Assembly: GCA_020722245.1 (NCBI GenBank)
Contig: DYLE01000086.1
Coordinates: 1 to 9,657 of the forward strand
Reading direction: 5' to 3'
Length of the DNA: 9,657 nt
DNA from: Desulfonema limicola
GTDB lineage: Bacteria > Desulfobacterota > Desulfobacteria > Desulfobacterales > Desulfosalsimonadaceae
Under the pieces are notes generated by a model. The model had not been told where the DNA came from. It worked only from the letters and a program-made list of their open reading frames with translations, and made no database searches. Shown piece after piece: positions 1 to 7,163 of the stretch (positions are counted from its first letter, which is position 1; each line of letters begins with the position of its first letter). The position numbers and the translations under genes were made by a program.

Positions 1-41
1 GGCTTGTAAGGCCGCCGCTCTCCCAACTGAGCTACCCGCCC
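1..41 (-). tRNA. tRNA-Val (anticodon TAC), 3' part cut off by window edge
   Basis: On the minus strand, the 5' part of a tRNA runs from base 41 to base 1. It shows a 7-base acceptor strand GGGCGGG, then TA, a D stem GCTC/GAGC around an 8-base AGTTGGGA loop, the 5' anticodon-stem strand GCGGC, the loop CTTACAA and the first bases of the returning strand (GCC). The anticodon is TAC (bases 8 to 6), which reads valine GTA codons. The rest of the anticodon stem, the T arm and the 3' acceptor strand lie beyond base 1, so completeness cannot be judged. The gene lies 114 bases downstream of lon on the same strand. Confidence 0.9.
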
Positions 42-87
42 GTATACGGAATGCAGGTTTGTTTTCCTTTACAAATCCAGCGTTCGG

Positions 88-116
88 TTCCTAACAGGTT
101 GCGGATTTAGTGTCAA
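88..116 (-). promoter_or_regulatory. candidate sigma-70 promoter for tRNA-Val
   Basis: On the minus strand, a perfect -35 hexamer TTGACA (bases 116-111) is followed after 17 bases by TAGGAA (93-88), a 3-of-6 match to TATAAT. A transcript would start near base 81, about 40 bases before the mature tRNA-Val 5' end. The perfect -35 and ideal spacing support it; the -10 is weak. It would let tRNA-Val be made independently of the lon operon. Confidence 0.4.
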
Positions 117-155
117 GATAAAAATATCCCGCGTCCCATTCACCCGGCCCGCCGA

Positions 156-2609
156 TTACGCATCGGCAAGGGCTTCGCCGGCTCCTTCGATCGCCGCCTC
201 TGAGGTTCTGCGGCCATGATTAAATAAAAACCTGCCGCCCGATTCAATGATCGCCCGGGCGATCACGTCATCCATGTGCTCCACCGGAATGATCTTGATC
301 TGCCTCACCACGCTCGCAGGTATCTCCTCGATATCCTTCTCATTTTCCTTGGGGATAATCACCTGCTTGATCCCTCCGCGATGGGCAGCGAGGATCTTCT
401 CCTTTAACCCGCCGATGGGCAGGACCCGGCCGCGCAGGGTGATCTCACCGGTCATGGCCAGGTTATGGTCCACCGGGAGCCCGGTCAGGCTGGAGATGAT
501 GGCGGTGCACATGGCAATCCCAGCCGAAGGCCCATCCTTGGGAATGGCCCCTTCGGGCACATGAATATGGATATCATATTTTTTATAAAACTTCTGGTCG
601 ATATTAAACTGCTCGGAGCGCGAACGGACATAGCTGATGGCCGCCTTGGCGGATTCCTTCATCACGTCGCCCAGTTTTCCGGTGACGTTGAACTCGCCTT
701 TTCCCGGCATGATCACGCTCTCCACGCAAAGCAGCTCGCCGCCGAACTGGGTCCAGGCCAGTCCGGTGACGATGCCGATCTGGTCCTTGTCCTCAATGAG
801 CCCGTGCCGGTACCTGGGCGGGCCCAGAAACCGCCGAACCGAGCCGGACGTGATTTGAAGCGGTTTTTCCGACTTGTTCTTTAAAATCTCCTTGGCCACC
901 TTGCGGCAGATGGAGGCGATCTCCCGTTCAAGGTTCCTGACGCCGGCCTCCCGGGTGTATTCCCGGATAATGAAATACAGCGCGTTTTTTGAAAACCGTA
1001 GCCTTTCGGCTTTCAGCCCGTTTCGCTGAATCTGCCTGGGAATCAAGAAATCCTTTGCAATATGATACTTCTCAATCTCGGTATAACCGGGAAGCCGAAT
1101 GATCTCCATGCGGTCCTGAAGCGGCAGCGGAATGTCCGGCAGGGTGTTGGCGGTGGTGATAAACAGGATGTCCGAAAGATCATACTCCACGTCCAGGTAA
1201 TGATCATTGAACCCGCAGTTCTGCTCCGGATCCAGGACCTCCAGCAACGCCGCGGAGGGGTCCCCCCTGAAATCCATGCTCATCTTGTCCACCTCATCGA
1301 GGCAGAAGACCGGGTTGTTCACGTTGACCTTTCGAAGGGACTGAATGATCTTTCCCGGCATGGCACCGATATAGGTCCGACGGTGGCCCCTGATTTCAGC
1401 TTCATCCCGCACGCCGCCCAGGGAGAGCCTGATAAACTCCCTTCCTGTGGCCCGGGCCACGGACTTTGCCAGGGATGTCTTGCCGACCCCCGGCGGGCCG
1501 ACGAAGCAGAGGATCGGTCCCTGAATTTTTTTAACCAGGGTCTGAACCGCCAGGTATTCCAGGATGCGCTCCTTGGGTTTTTCAAGGCCGAAATGATCCT
1601 GGTCCAGTATCTTCTGGGCCTTTTCGATATCGCCGGCCACCTTGCTGTGGTTATACCATGGAAGGCTGATCAGCCAGTCAATGTAGTTGCGCACCACCGT
1701 GGCCTCCGCGGACATGGCGGGCATGAGTTTAAGCTTAGCCAGCTCCTGCCTGGCCTTGTTGGAGGCCTCCTTGGACATCTTTTTGCGCTTGATGCGTTTT
1801 TCCAGGTCCTTCAGGTCGTCGGCCTCTCCCTCCTCCGTGCCCATCTCCTTCTTGATCGCCCGCATCTGCTCGTGGAGGTAGTAATTCTTCTGGCTTTTCT
1901 CCATCTGCTTTTTGATGTGCTCCTTGATCTTCTGGTCGGTCTTGAGGATGACGGTTTCCTGCTTGATCAGCTCGATCAGCAGGATGAGGCGTTCTCTCGT
2001 GGAGAGGGTATCCATCAGGGCCTGGCTGTCCATGGTCTTTAAGGAGAAATGGGCGGCCACGGTATAGATCATTCTTTCCGGATCGGTAATCGCCGATACG
2101 CTGCTGACAAGGCCCTTTGAGGCGTTCTTGTTCAGGCCTTCGTACTCCTTCAGCATGGCAATGATGTTTCTAAAAAAGGCCTCTTTTTCACTCTCCTCGA
2201 TGGGCTGCGGCTCAATGATTTCCGCCTGGACCTCGAAAAAACTCTCATTGGGCTTGAAGCCAAGGACGCGGGCCCGGTGCTTTCCCTCCACCACGGTTTT
2301 CACCGTGCCGTCGGGAAGCCGGAGCATCTGGAGCACCTTGGCGATGGTGCCGATCCTTTTGATATCCTGCTCCCGGGGTTTTTCCTTGCCGGGGTCGGAT
2401 TGCGTGGACAGAAAAATATACTTTAACTCCGTATGCATGGTCTCGGAAATCGCGTTGATGGATTTTTCGCGCCCCACGAACAAAGGAGAGACCATGTAGG
2501 GAAACACGACGATGTCCCGAAGCGGCAGCAGGGGAAGCGTCAGGGAGGACGCCTCCGACATGGAGGAAGAGGCATCATTCGGTTTAAACATTCGGGGTAT
2601 ATGAATCAT
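156..2609 (-). CDS. lon: ATP-dependent protease La (Lon)
   Basis: This is a Lon protease, the soluble homohexameric AAA+ serine protease that degrades misfolded and some regulatory proteins. All family parts are visible in 817 residues, close to the usual size: an N-terminal LON substrate domain (about 22-225), a coiled helical region (about 225-300), and an AAA+ module with Walker A GPPGVGKT (371-378), Walker B around FCLDEVDK (about 434-442), sensor-1 N488, arginine finger R500 and sensor-2 R558. The protease domain carries the Ser-Lys dyad, S695 in KDGPSAG and K738 in GGLKEK. The ATG at 2609 has only a weak ribosome site and lies 7 bases after the clpX stop, suggesting coupled translation. 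In-frame Met7 and Met17 are possible later starts, but neither has a purine-rich site. The last ~25 residues form a poorly conserved tail ending ALADA. Confidence 0.97.
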   Translation of the reverse strand: MIHIPRMFKPNDASSSMSEASSLTLPLLPLRDIVVFPYMVSPLFVGREKSINAISETMHTELKYIFLSTQSDPGKEKPREQDIKRIGTIAKVLQMLRLPDGTVKTVVEGKHRARVLGFKPNESFFEVQAEIIEPQPIEESEKEAFFRNIIAMLKEYEGLNKNASKGLVSSVSAITDPERMIYTVAAHFSLKTMDSQALMDTLSTRERLILLIELIKQETVILKTDQKIKEHIKKQMEKSQKNYYLHEQMRAIKKEMGTEEGEADDLKDLEKRIKRKKMSKEASNKARQELAKLKLMPAMSAEATVVRNYIDWLISLPWYNHSKVAGDIEKAQKILDQDHFGLEKPKERILEYLAVQTLVKKIQGPILCFVGPPGVGKTSLAKSVARATGREFIRLSLGGVRDEAEIRGHRRTYIGAMPGKIIQSLRKVNVNNPVFCLDEVDKMSMDFRGDPSAALLEVLDPEQNCGFNDHYLDVEYDLSDILFITTANTLPDIPLPLQDRMEIIRLPGYTEIEKYHIAKDFLIPRQIQRNGLKAERLRFSKNALYFIIREYTREAGVRNLEREIASICRKVAKEILKNKSEKPLQITSGSVRRFLGPPRYRHGLIEDKDQIGIVTGLAWTQFGGELLCVESVIMPGKGEFNVTGKLGDVMKESAKAAISYVRSRSEQFNIDQKFYKKYDIHIHVPEGAIPKDGPSAGIAMCTAIISSLTGLPVDHNLAMTGEITLRGRVLPIGGLKEKILAAHRGGIKQVIIPKENEKDIEEIPASVVRQIKIIPVEHMDDVIARAIIESGGRFLFNHGRRTSEAAIEGAGEALADA

Positions 2610-2616
2610 AAGGTCA

Positions 2617-3864
2617 TCAGGCCTGTTTTTTGGACTTTTCGAAAAGCAGAATCGGTTTTTCCCCCTTGAGAATCACCTCTTCACCGACCACACACTCCTT
2701 CACACCGCCGATGGACGGGAGTTCATACATGATATCCAGCATCCGGCTCTCCAGGATGGCGCGAAGCCCCCGGGCACCGGCGTTTCTTTTCATGCTTTCC
2801 CTGGAGATGGCGGAAAGCGCGCTGTCCGTAAACCTCAGATTCACCCCCTCGATCTCAAAAAGCTTTTGAAACTGCCGAATGATCGCGTTTTTAGGCTCCG
2901 TCAAAATCTTGATCAGGGCATTCTCATCCAGGTCTTCAAGGGTCGCCACCACGGGCAGGCGGCCGACAAATTCGGGAATCATGCCGAACTTGATGAGGTC
3001 CTCGGTTTCCACCATCTTGAGAATCTCGCCGATGGATTTTTCAGTCTTACTGAGGATCTTCGCGCCGAACCCCATGGTCTTTGATCCCATGCGGCGTTTG
3101 ATGTGCTGATCCAGGCCGGTGAAGGTCCCACCGCATATGAACAGGATGTTTGTGGTGTCCACCTTCACGAAATCCTGCTGGGGATGCTTTCGTCCACCCT
3201 TGGGCGGAACGCTGGCCATGGTGCCTTCAATAATCTTGAGCAGCGCCTGCTGCACCCCTTCCCCGGAAACGTCCCGGGTGATGGAGGGGTTGTCCGCAAC
3301 CTTGGCGATCTTGTCGATTTCGTCAATATAGACGATGCCGCGCTGAGCCTTTTCCACGTCATAATCGGCGTTCTGAAGAAGAGACAGGATGATGTTTTCC
3401 ACATCCTCCCCCACATACCCGGCTTCGGTCAGGCTGGTGGCGTCCGCGATGGTGAAGGGAACATTCAAAAACCGCGCCAGGGTCTGGGCCAGCAGGGTTT
3501 TTCCACAGCCGGTGGGCCCGATCAGGAGGATGTTGCTTTTCTGAATTTCCACATCATCCGAAGCCACGGATGAGTCCAACCGCTTATAATGGTTGTACAC
3601 GGCCACGGCAAGGATCTTCTTGGCATGGTCCTGCAAAATGACATACTCGTCCAGCTTCGCCTTTATTTCAGGAGGAGTGAGCAGCCGACTGGCGATATCC
3701 GTATCCTTGATGTTTTCTTCCTCGATGATCTCGCTGCACAGCTTGATACACTCATCGCAAATATACACAGCAGGTCCGGCAATCAGCTTTTTAACCTCCC
3801 GCTGCCCCTTTCCGCAAAAGGAACAAAAAAGGTTGTCTGAACCGTCGTTCCCTTTTGGTGACAT
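2617..3864 (-). CDS. clpX: ClpX, ATP-dependent unfoldase subunit of ClpXP
   Basis: ClpX is the hexameric AAA+ unfoldase that recognises tagged proteins and threads them into ClpP. In 415 residues (normal length) one sees the N-terminal zinc-binding domain with C14, C17, C36 and C39, Walker A GPTGCGKT (116-123), the pore-1 loop GYVG (149-152), Walker B IVYIDEIDK (177-185), the RKH loop (225-227) and sensor-2 in GARGLR (R365). The ClpP-docking loop reads MGF (264-266) rather than the usual IGF. The start at 3864 is chosen because GGAGG sits 6 bases upstream (3875-3871) and protein similarity begins there. A longer frame up to 3900 would overlap clpP by 35 bases and add 12 atypical residues. The ATG follows the clpP stop after one base, so translation is probably coupled. 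Confidence 0.97.
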   Translation of the reverse strand: MSPKGNDGSDNLFCSFCGKGQREVKKLIAGPAVYICDECIKLCSEIIEEENIKDTDIASRLLTPPEIKAKLDEYVILQDHAKKILAVAVYNHYKRLDSSVASDDVEIQKSNILLIGPTGCGKTLLAQTLARFLNVPFTIADATSLTEAGYVGEDVENIILSLLQNADYDVEKAQRGIVYIDEIDKIAKVADNPSITRDVSGEGVQQALLKIIEGTMASVPPKGGRKHPQQDFVKVDTTNILFICGGTFTGLDQHIKRRMGSKTMGFGAKILSKTEKSIGEILKMVETEDLIKFGMIPEFVGRLPVVATLEDLDENALIKILTEPKNAIIRQFQKLFEIEGVNLRFTDSALSAISRESMKRNAGARGLRAILESRMLDIMYELPSIGGVKECVVGEEVILKGEKPILLFEKSKKQA

Positions 3865-3865
3865 A

Positions 3866-4480
3866 TCACGCCTCCGTTTTGATGATTTTATCCAGGTCAT
3901 CCCGGTTGGTGATCACATAGTCGACGATGCCGTAAGCCCTCGCCTCCTCGCCGGTCATGAAAAAGTCCCGGTCGGTATCCTTTTCCACCTGTTTGATGTT
4001 TTTTCCGGTATGAAACGCAAGTATCTGGTTTAACGTCCCCCTTAACCGAATGATCTCTTCCGCCTGAATCTTGATGTCAGAGGCCTGGCCGTGGACCCCG
4101 CCCATGGGCTGATGAATCATGATGCGGGCGTTGGGCAGGGAATAGCGCTTTTTACGGGTTCCGGCAGCCAGAAGAAGCGCTCCCATGCTGGCGGCCTGGC
4201 CGATGCATACGGTGGTGATATCCGGTTTGATGTATTGCATGGTATCGTATACGGCCATTCCCGCGGTGACCGACCCGCCCGGAGAGTTGATATAAAAATT
4301 GATATCCTTATCCGGATCCTCCGATTCCAGAAACAGCATCTGCGCGATCAGCAGGTTAGCCACCTCATCGCTGATCTCGGTCCCCAGGAAAACAATACGG
4401 TCCTTCAGCAGCCGGGAATAGATATCATAGGCGCGTTCCCCCTTGCTGGTTTGTTCGATGACCATGGGTATTAACGGCAC
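3866..4480 (-). CDS. clpP: ClpP, proteolytic subunit of the Clp protease
   Basis: ClpP forms the two-ring serine protease barrel that degrades polypeptides delivered by ClpX. The 204-residue protein has the full catalytic triad: S98 in GQAASMG, H123 in MIHQPMGG and D172 in DRDFFM. It also has the INSPGGSV oxyanion/handle region (64-71). The start is GTG at 4480, supported by a near-ideal AAGGAGG (4493-4487) with 6 bases of spacing. Met6 (ATG at 4465) would lie too far from that site. The N-terminal residues up to about 12 may be an autoprocessed propeptide, as in family members. The gene is third-last of the tig-clpP-clpX-lon series, 38 bases after tig and one base before clpX, whose ribosome site lies inside its last codons. 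Confidence 0.97.
   Translation of the reverse strand: MPLIPMVIEQTSKGERAYDIYSRLLKDRIVFLGTEISDEVANLLIAQMLFLESEDPDKDINFYINSPGGSVTAGMAVYDTMQYIKPDITTVCIGQAASMGALLLAAGTRKKRYSLPNARIMIHQPMGGVHGQASDIKIQAEEIIRLRGTLNQILAFHTGKNIKQVEKDTDRDFFMTGEEARAYGIVDYVITNRDDLDKIIKTEA
3871..3875 (-). promoter_or_regulatory. ribosome binding site deciding the clpX start
   Basis: GGAGG on the minus strand lies 6 bases before the ATG at 3864 and overlaps the last sense codons of clpP. It fixes the clpX start at 3864 rather than the longer frame beginning at 3900, and it implies that ribosomes finishing clpP are well placed to start clpX. Confidence 0.85.
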
Positions 4481-4486
4481 GACGGG

Positions 4487-4493
4487 CCTCCTT
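4487..4493 (-). promoter_or_regulatory. ribosome binding site deciding the clpP GTG start
   Basis: AAGGAGG on the minus strand, 6 bases before the GTG at 4480, is a full match to the anti-Shine-Dalgarno core. It selects the unusual GTG start over the downstream in-frame ATG at 4465. Confidence 0.85.
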
Positions 4494-4518
4494 CCAATGA
4501 AATGAGAGACAGGGTCGA

Positions 4519-5856
4519 TCAGGCGGACTCGCTTGACCCCCCTATATTTTCCTCTTTTTCCTCTTTGGGTTCAACCTTTTTTATTTCCGCATGTTGTATG
4601 ATAAGATCAATTGCTTTTTTTTCAAGTAATGCACGCCTGAAACCCGATAGTTTCTCCGGGTTCTTTTTATAATATTCCTTTATGAAATGAACCGATTGTC
4701 CAAAGGTCCGGGAAAACGATTCATACCCGGATTCCAGTTCGTCATCGGTGATCTCCAGCTTTTCCTGCTCAATGATCTGCCCCAGAAAAAGATGCTGCCG
4801 GACCTGGTTCTCCGCCGTCTTCCGGTAGTCTTGGGCAATCTGTTCCCGGGTCAGGCCCAGCTGCTCCAGGGACAGGTTGTTTTGAAAAAACTTCATGTAA
4901 AGATCATAGATGATTTCTTCAATCTCCGCCTGAACAAGGGCATCCGGAACTTCAAACTCCTCGGTCATCAATTTTTTGAATATCTGTTCCTTAAGCTCCT
5001 GCTCGCTCCGCCGGTCATACCCGTTCTGAATGCTTTTGCGCACCGCCTCCCGCAGTTCCTCTAAGGTCTCAAACTCGTCCATCTTTTTCGCCAGTTCGTC
5101 GTTGATCTCGGGAAGCACCTCCTCCCGGATCTCCTTCAAGACCACATGAAAGGTGATTTCCTGTTCAGCCAGCTTGCTGTTAGGATAGCCCTGGGGAAAC
5201 CGGACCACCACCTGCTTCTCCTGGCCGGGCAGCAGGCCGATGATCTGCCTGTCAAACTCATCCGTCATGCTCCCCTGGCCAATTTTTAGGGTATGGTTCT
5301 CCGTCTTCTGAGTCTCTGCAAAGGGTTCGCCGTCCTTGAACCCCTCGTAATCGATGATGACATAATCCCCCTCGCGGACGGGACGGGTTTCGGAAATCGG
5401 CCTAAGTTCCGCGAGCTGCTTCTGCATCAGGGCGATCTGCCGGTCGATCTCCTCGGGTTTTACTGAATACAGGGTTTGGATCAGCTCCACCCCTTTAAAC
5501 GCGACCGGGGCCAGCCGGGGTCTCAACTCCACCGTGGCGTTGTAGGTAAAAGGACCTTCCGGGTCCAGCTCGGGCGGATCGATCTTCGGCGTGCCCACAA
5601 CAGGCAGGTCTTTTTCCCTGATGGCATCAATTAAGGAGTTCTGAATCAGGGTCCCGGCCACATCGGTATGGACATCCTTTTTAAACATCCGCTCCAGGGT
5701 GGAACGCGGGACCTTTCCTGGTCTAAACCCTTTGATCTTAACGGTCTTTTTTAGCTTCAGGTATGCGGAATCCAGTTCCCGCACAACATCCTCATGAGGG
5801 ATCTGCACCTGGATTTTCTTTTTAACCGAACTGATATCCTCAACTAAAACTTCCAT
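4519..5856 (-). CDS. tig: trigger factor, ribosome-associated chaperone
   Basis: Trigger factor binds the ribosome exit tunnel, shields nascent chains and has peptidyl-prolyl isomerase activity. In 445 residues the three domains are recognisable: the N-terminal ribosome-binding domain with the signature GFRPGKVP (43-50), a central FKBP-type isomerase domain (about 162-245, beginning GDYVIIDYEG), and a long helical, charged C-terminal chaperone domain (about 250-430). A low-complexity acidic tail, EPKEEKEEN, follows. The ATG at 5856 has AGGGGA 9 bases upstream. The gene heads the protein-coding part of the quality-control operon, 60 bases behind tRNA-Leu and 38 bases ahead of clpP. This gene order is common in bacteria and suits a shared role, folding first and degradation if folding fails. 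Confidence 0.97.
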   Translation of the reverse strand: MEVLVEDISSVKKKIQVQIPHEDVVRELDSAYLKLKKTVKIKGFRPGKVPRSTLERMFKKDVHTDVAGTLIQNSLIDAIREKDLPVVGTPKIDPPELDPEGPFTYNATVELRPRLAPVAFKGVELIQTLYSVKPEEIDRQIALMQKQLAELRPISETRPVREGDYVIIDYEGFKDGEPFAETQKTENHTLKIGQGSMTDEFDRQIIGLLPGQEKQVVVRFPQGYPNSKLAEQEITFHVVLKEIREEVLPEINDELAKKMDEFETLEELREAVRKSIQNGYDRRSEQELKEQIFKKLMTEEFEVPDALVQAEIEEIIYDLYMKFFQNNLSLEQLGLTREQIAQDYRKTAENQVRQHLFLGQIIEQEKLEITDDELESGYESFSRTFGQSVHFIKEYYKKNPEKLSGFRRALLEKKAIDLIIQHAEIKKVEPKEEKEENIGGSSESA

Positions 5857-5916
5857 CGGCGGTCTTCCCCTTTATTTTATATTGATTGTTGGATTTACAA
5901 ACGTCCTTTTACCTGA

Positions 5917-5999
5917 TGCGAGAGGGGAGACTCGAACTCCCACTCTTATGCAGAGCTGGATCCTAAGTCCAGTGCGTCTACCAGTTCCGCCACTCTCGC
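5917..5999 (-). tRNA. tRNA-Leu (anticodon TAG)
   Basis: On the minus strand an 83-base tRNA folds with acceptor stem GCGAGAG/CTCTCGC (5999-5993 with 5924-5918) and the anticodon arm CTGGA-CTTAGGA-TCCAG, giving anticodon TAG (leucine CTA codons). It has a long variable arm, as expected of a class II tRNA, and a T arm GGGAG-TTCGAGT-CTCCC. The discriminator base is A at 5917. The following bases are TCA, so CCA is not encoded and must be added after transcription. The gene ends 60 bases before the tig ATG with no terminator between, so it may be released from the leader of the tig-clpP-clpX-lon transcript. Confidence 0.95.
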
Positions 6000-6041
6000 G
6001 CTTTATTTGCTTTATTTTTTTTTCAGCTTCGGGTAAAAAAA

Positions 6042-6084
6042 TTGATGACTCAGGTTTTTCAAATAAACCCCAAAAGGTCATCAA
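6042..6084. repeat. interrupted inverted repeat in the divergent intergenic region
   Basis: TTGATGAC (6042-6049) and its exact reverse complement GTCATCAA (6077-6084) flank 27 bases. Within those, GGTTT (6053-6057) and AAACC (6065-6069) make a nested second stem with a 7-base loop. The element sits between the leftward tRNA-Leu/tig operon and the rightward amidase gene, just upstream of a perfect -10 box. It could be an operator for a dimeric regulator or an RNA hairpin. No T run follows closely enough to make it a convincing terminator. Confidence 0.55.
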
Positions 6085-6095
6085 CTTATTGAGAT

Positions 6096-6101
6096 TATAA
6101 T
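6096..6101 (+). promoter_or_regulatory. candidate -10 box for the amidase gene
   Basis: A perfect TATAAT lies in an AT-rich stretch, placing a transcript start near 6108. No good -35 hexamer exists at 16-18 bases spacing. That region instead overlaps the right arm of the inverted repeat, which would fit an activated or regulated promoter. A start near 6108 would make the upstream in-frame ATG at 6107 unusable and supports the coding start at 6179, with a ~70-base leader. Confidence 0.35.
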
Positions 6102-6178
6102 AGATTATGAATTCTAAAGCATCAAAAGGTTATTATCTATTTACCCGAGTGTCAAGGAAAATCAGGCGGAAAGCCGAG

Positions 6179-6952
6179 ATGACGATATGTGAAAAATTTA
6201 CAAAAAATTCCCTTTTTCTTCTTGCCTGCCTGGCGGGGGCTGCATGCCTTTTCACCGGATCAGGCGGCGTGACGGCGGATCAAACCCCTACCCATCCCGA
6301 GGATTCAAAAAAGGTGATCGTAGTGGATCCCGGTCACGGCGGGCACGACTGGGGCGCCCGGGGCATTGACGGCAGTCTTGAAAAGGAGGTTGTGCTGCGT
6401 CTGGCGTTTGAAATCGCCAATCAGCTCAAACCCCATTACCGGGTGGTGATCACGCGAACTGGAGACTATCAGGTGGACCTGGCCCGAAGGACCGCCCTGG
6501 CCAATCATGAAAAGGGTGAGCTTTTTATCAGCATCCATACCGCTGGAAGCCCTCAGTACCATATCAATACCTGGGAAATCTACACCTATAATAAAAAAAC
6601 CCCTTCCACTGAGGAAGCGGGCCTTCCCACAAACTCGGACGATTCGGCGCAATATTGCCTTCCCTGGGAGGATATTCAGATCCGTTACATAGAGGCAAGC
6701 CGCCGGCTTGCCGAATGCCTGAGGTCCCGGCTGATGGACAATGATCAAATACCGGCGGTGGAGGTGCATGAGGCGCCGTTACGGGTGCTGGAGGGGGCGG
6801 ACATGCCCGCGGTGCTTCTGGAGGCCGGCTACCTTACCCACCCGGCCGCAGGCCAAATGTTAAATGACCCTGATTTTCTATCTAAAACAGCGGCCGACAT
6901 CGCCGAGGGAATCGACGCCTTTTTTAATGTAAAAACCGAACCGCCGGCTTGA
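6179..6952 (+). CDS. exported N-acetylmuramoyl-L-alanine amidase (Amidase_3)
   Basis: This is a zinc-dependent peptidoglycan hydrolase that cleaves the bond between N-acetylmuramic acid and L-alanine in cell-wall peptides. Counting from the ATG at 6179 (257 residues), an N-terminal signal sequence has a short basic start and a hydrophobic core (about 11-26). The catalytic domain (about 46-250) shows VVDPGHGG with zinc ligand H53, SLEK with E68, SIH with H120 and the catalytic glutamate E215 in LLEAGYLTHP. The protein is expected to act in the periplasm. It lacks a separate SPOR, LysM or AMIN wall-binding domain. The ATG at 6179 has GGCGGA 8 bases upstream. An in-frame ATG at 6107 would add 24 basic residues but has no ribosome site. 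The usual SIHAN/SIHAD segment reads SIHTAGS, a variant group. Family assignment is secure; the physiological target is unknown. Confidence 0.9.
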   Translation: MTICEKFTKNSLFLLACLAGAACLFTGSGGVTADQTPTHPEDSKKVIVVDPGHGGHDWGARGIDGSLEKEVVLRLAFEIANQLKPHYRVVITRTGDYQVDLARRTALANHEKGELFISIHTAGSPQYHINTWEIYTYNKKTPSTEEAGLPTNSDDSAQYCLPWEDIQIRYIEASRRLAECLRSRLMDNDQIPAVEVHEAPLRVLEGADMPAVLLEAGYLTHPAAGQMLNDPDFLSKTAADIAEGIDAFFNVKTEPPA

Positions 6953-6991
6953 ATATCCAAAAAAATAATGATAGGAGGTTTCAGCCGAGGG

Positions 6992-7068
<77 letters not shown>

Positions 7069-7124
7069 GCCTATTCCGATGGAAAGGAAAACCGCCCGCC
7101 TTCTCTTCAACCCTTTGACGGCGC

Positions 7125-7139
7125 GGGCTGTTGCAGCCC
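7125..7139 (+). other. short hairpin between tRNA-Pro and the Yip1-family gene
   Basis: GGGCTG-TTG-CAGCCC forms a 6-pair stem with a 3-base loop. Its left arm overlaps a segment, GCGGGC (7123-7128), that could instead pair with GCCCGC (7094-7099), so two structures compete. No T run follows, so it is not a standard intrinsic terminator. It lies 24 bases before the coding start at 7164. Function is unknown; it may help define the tRNA 3' trailer or the mRNA leader. Confidence 0.3.
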
Positions 7140-7163
7140 CACCCCATGAAAGGATTCGAAACT

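Noticed and set aside
151..167. Inverted repeat GCCGAT-TACGC-ATCGGC at the lon stop as a terminator
   Set aside because: The stem is only 6 pairs and no T run follows on the minus strand; the nearest T-rich stretch is over 20 bases away and unlinked to it.
1062..2042. Long plus-strand open frame (326 codons) opposite lon
   Set aside because: It lies wholly antisense to a secure lon gene, its product is low-complexity and resembles no family, and it has the look of a GC-rich shadow frame.
6034..6062. TTGAAA (minus strand, 6062-6057) as the -35 of a tRNA-Leu promoter
   Set aside because: At 17 bases spacing the -10 position reads TTTTTA, a 2-of-6 match, so the sequence does not support a call.
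5872..6100. Small open frames across tRNA-Leu on both strands
   Set aside because: They translate the tRNA itself and its AT-rich flank; no ribosome site or family similarity is visible.
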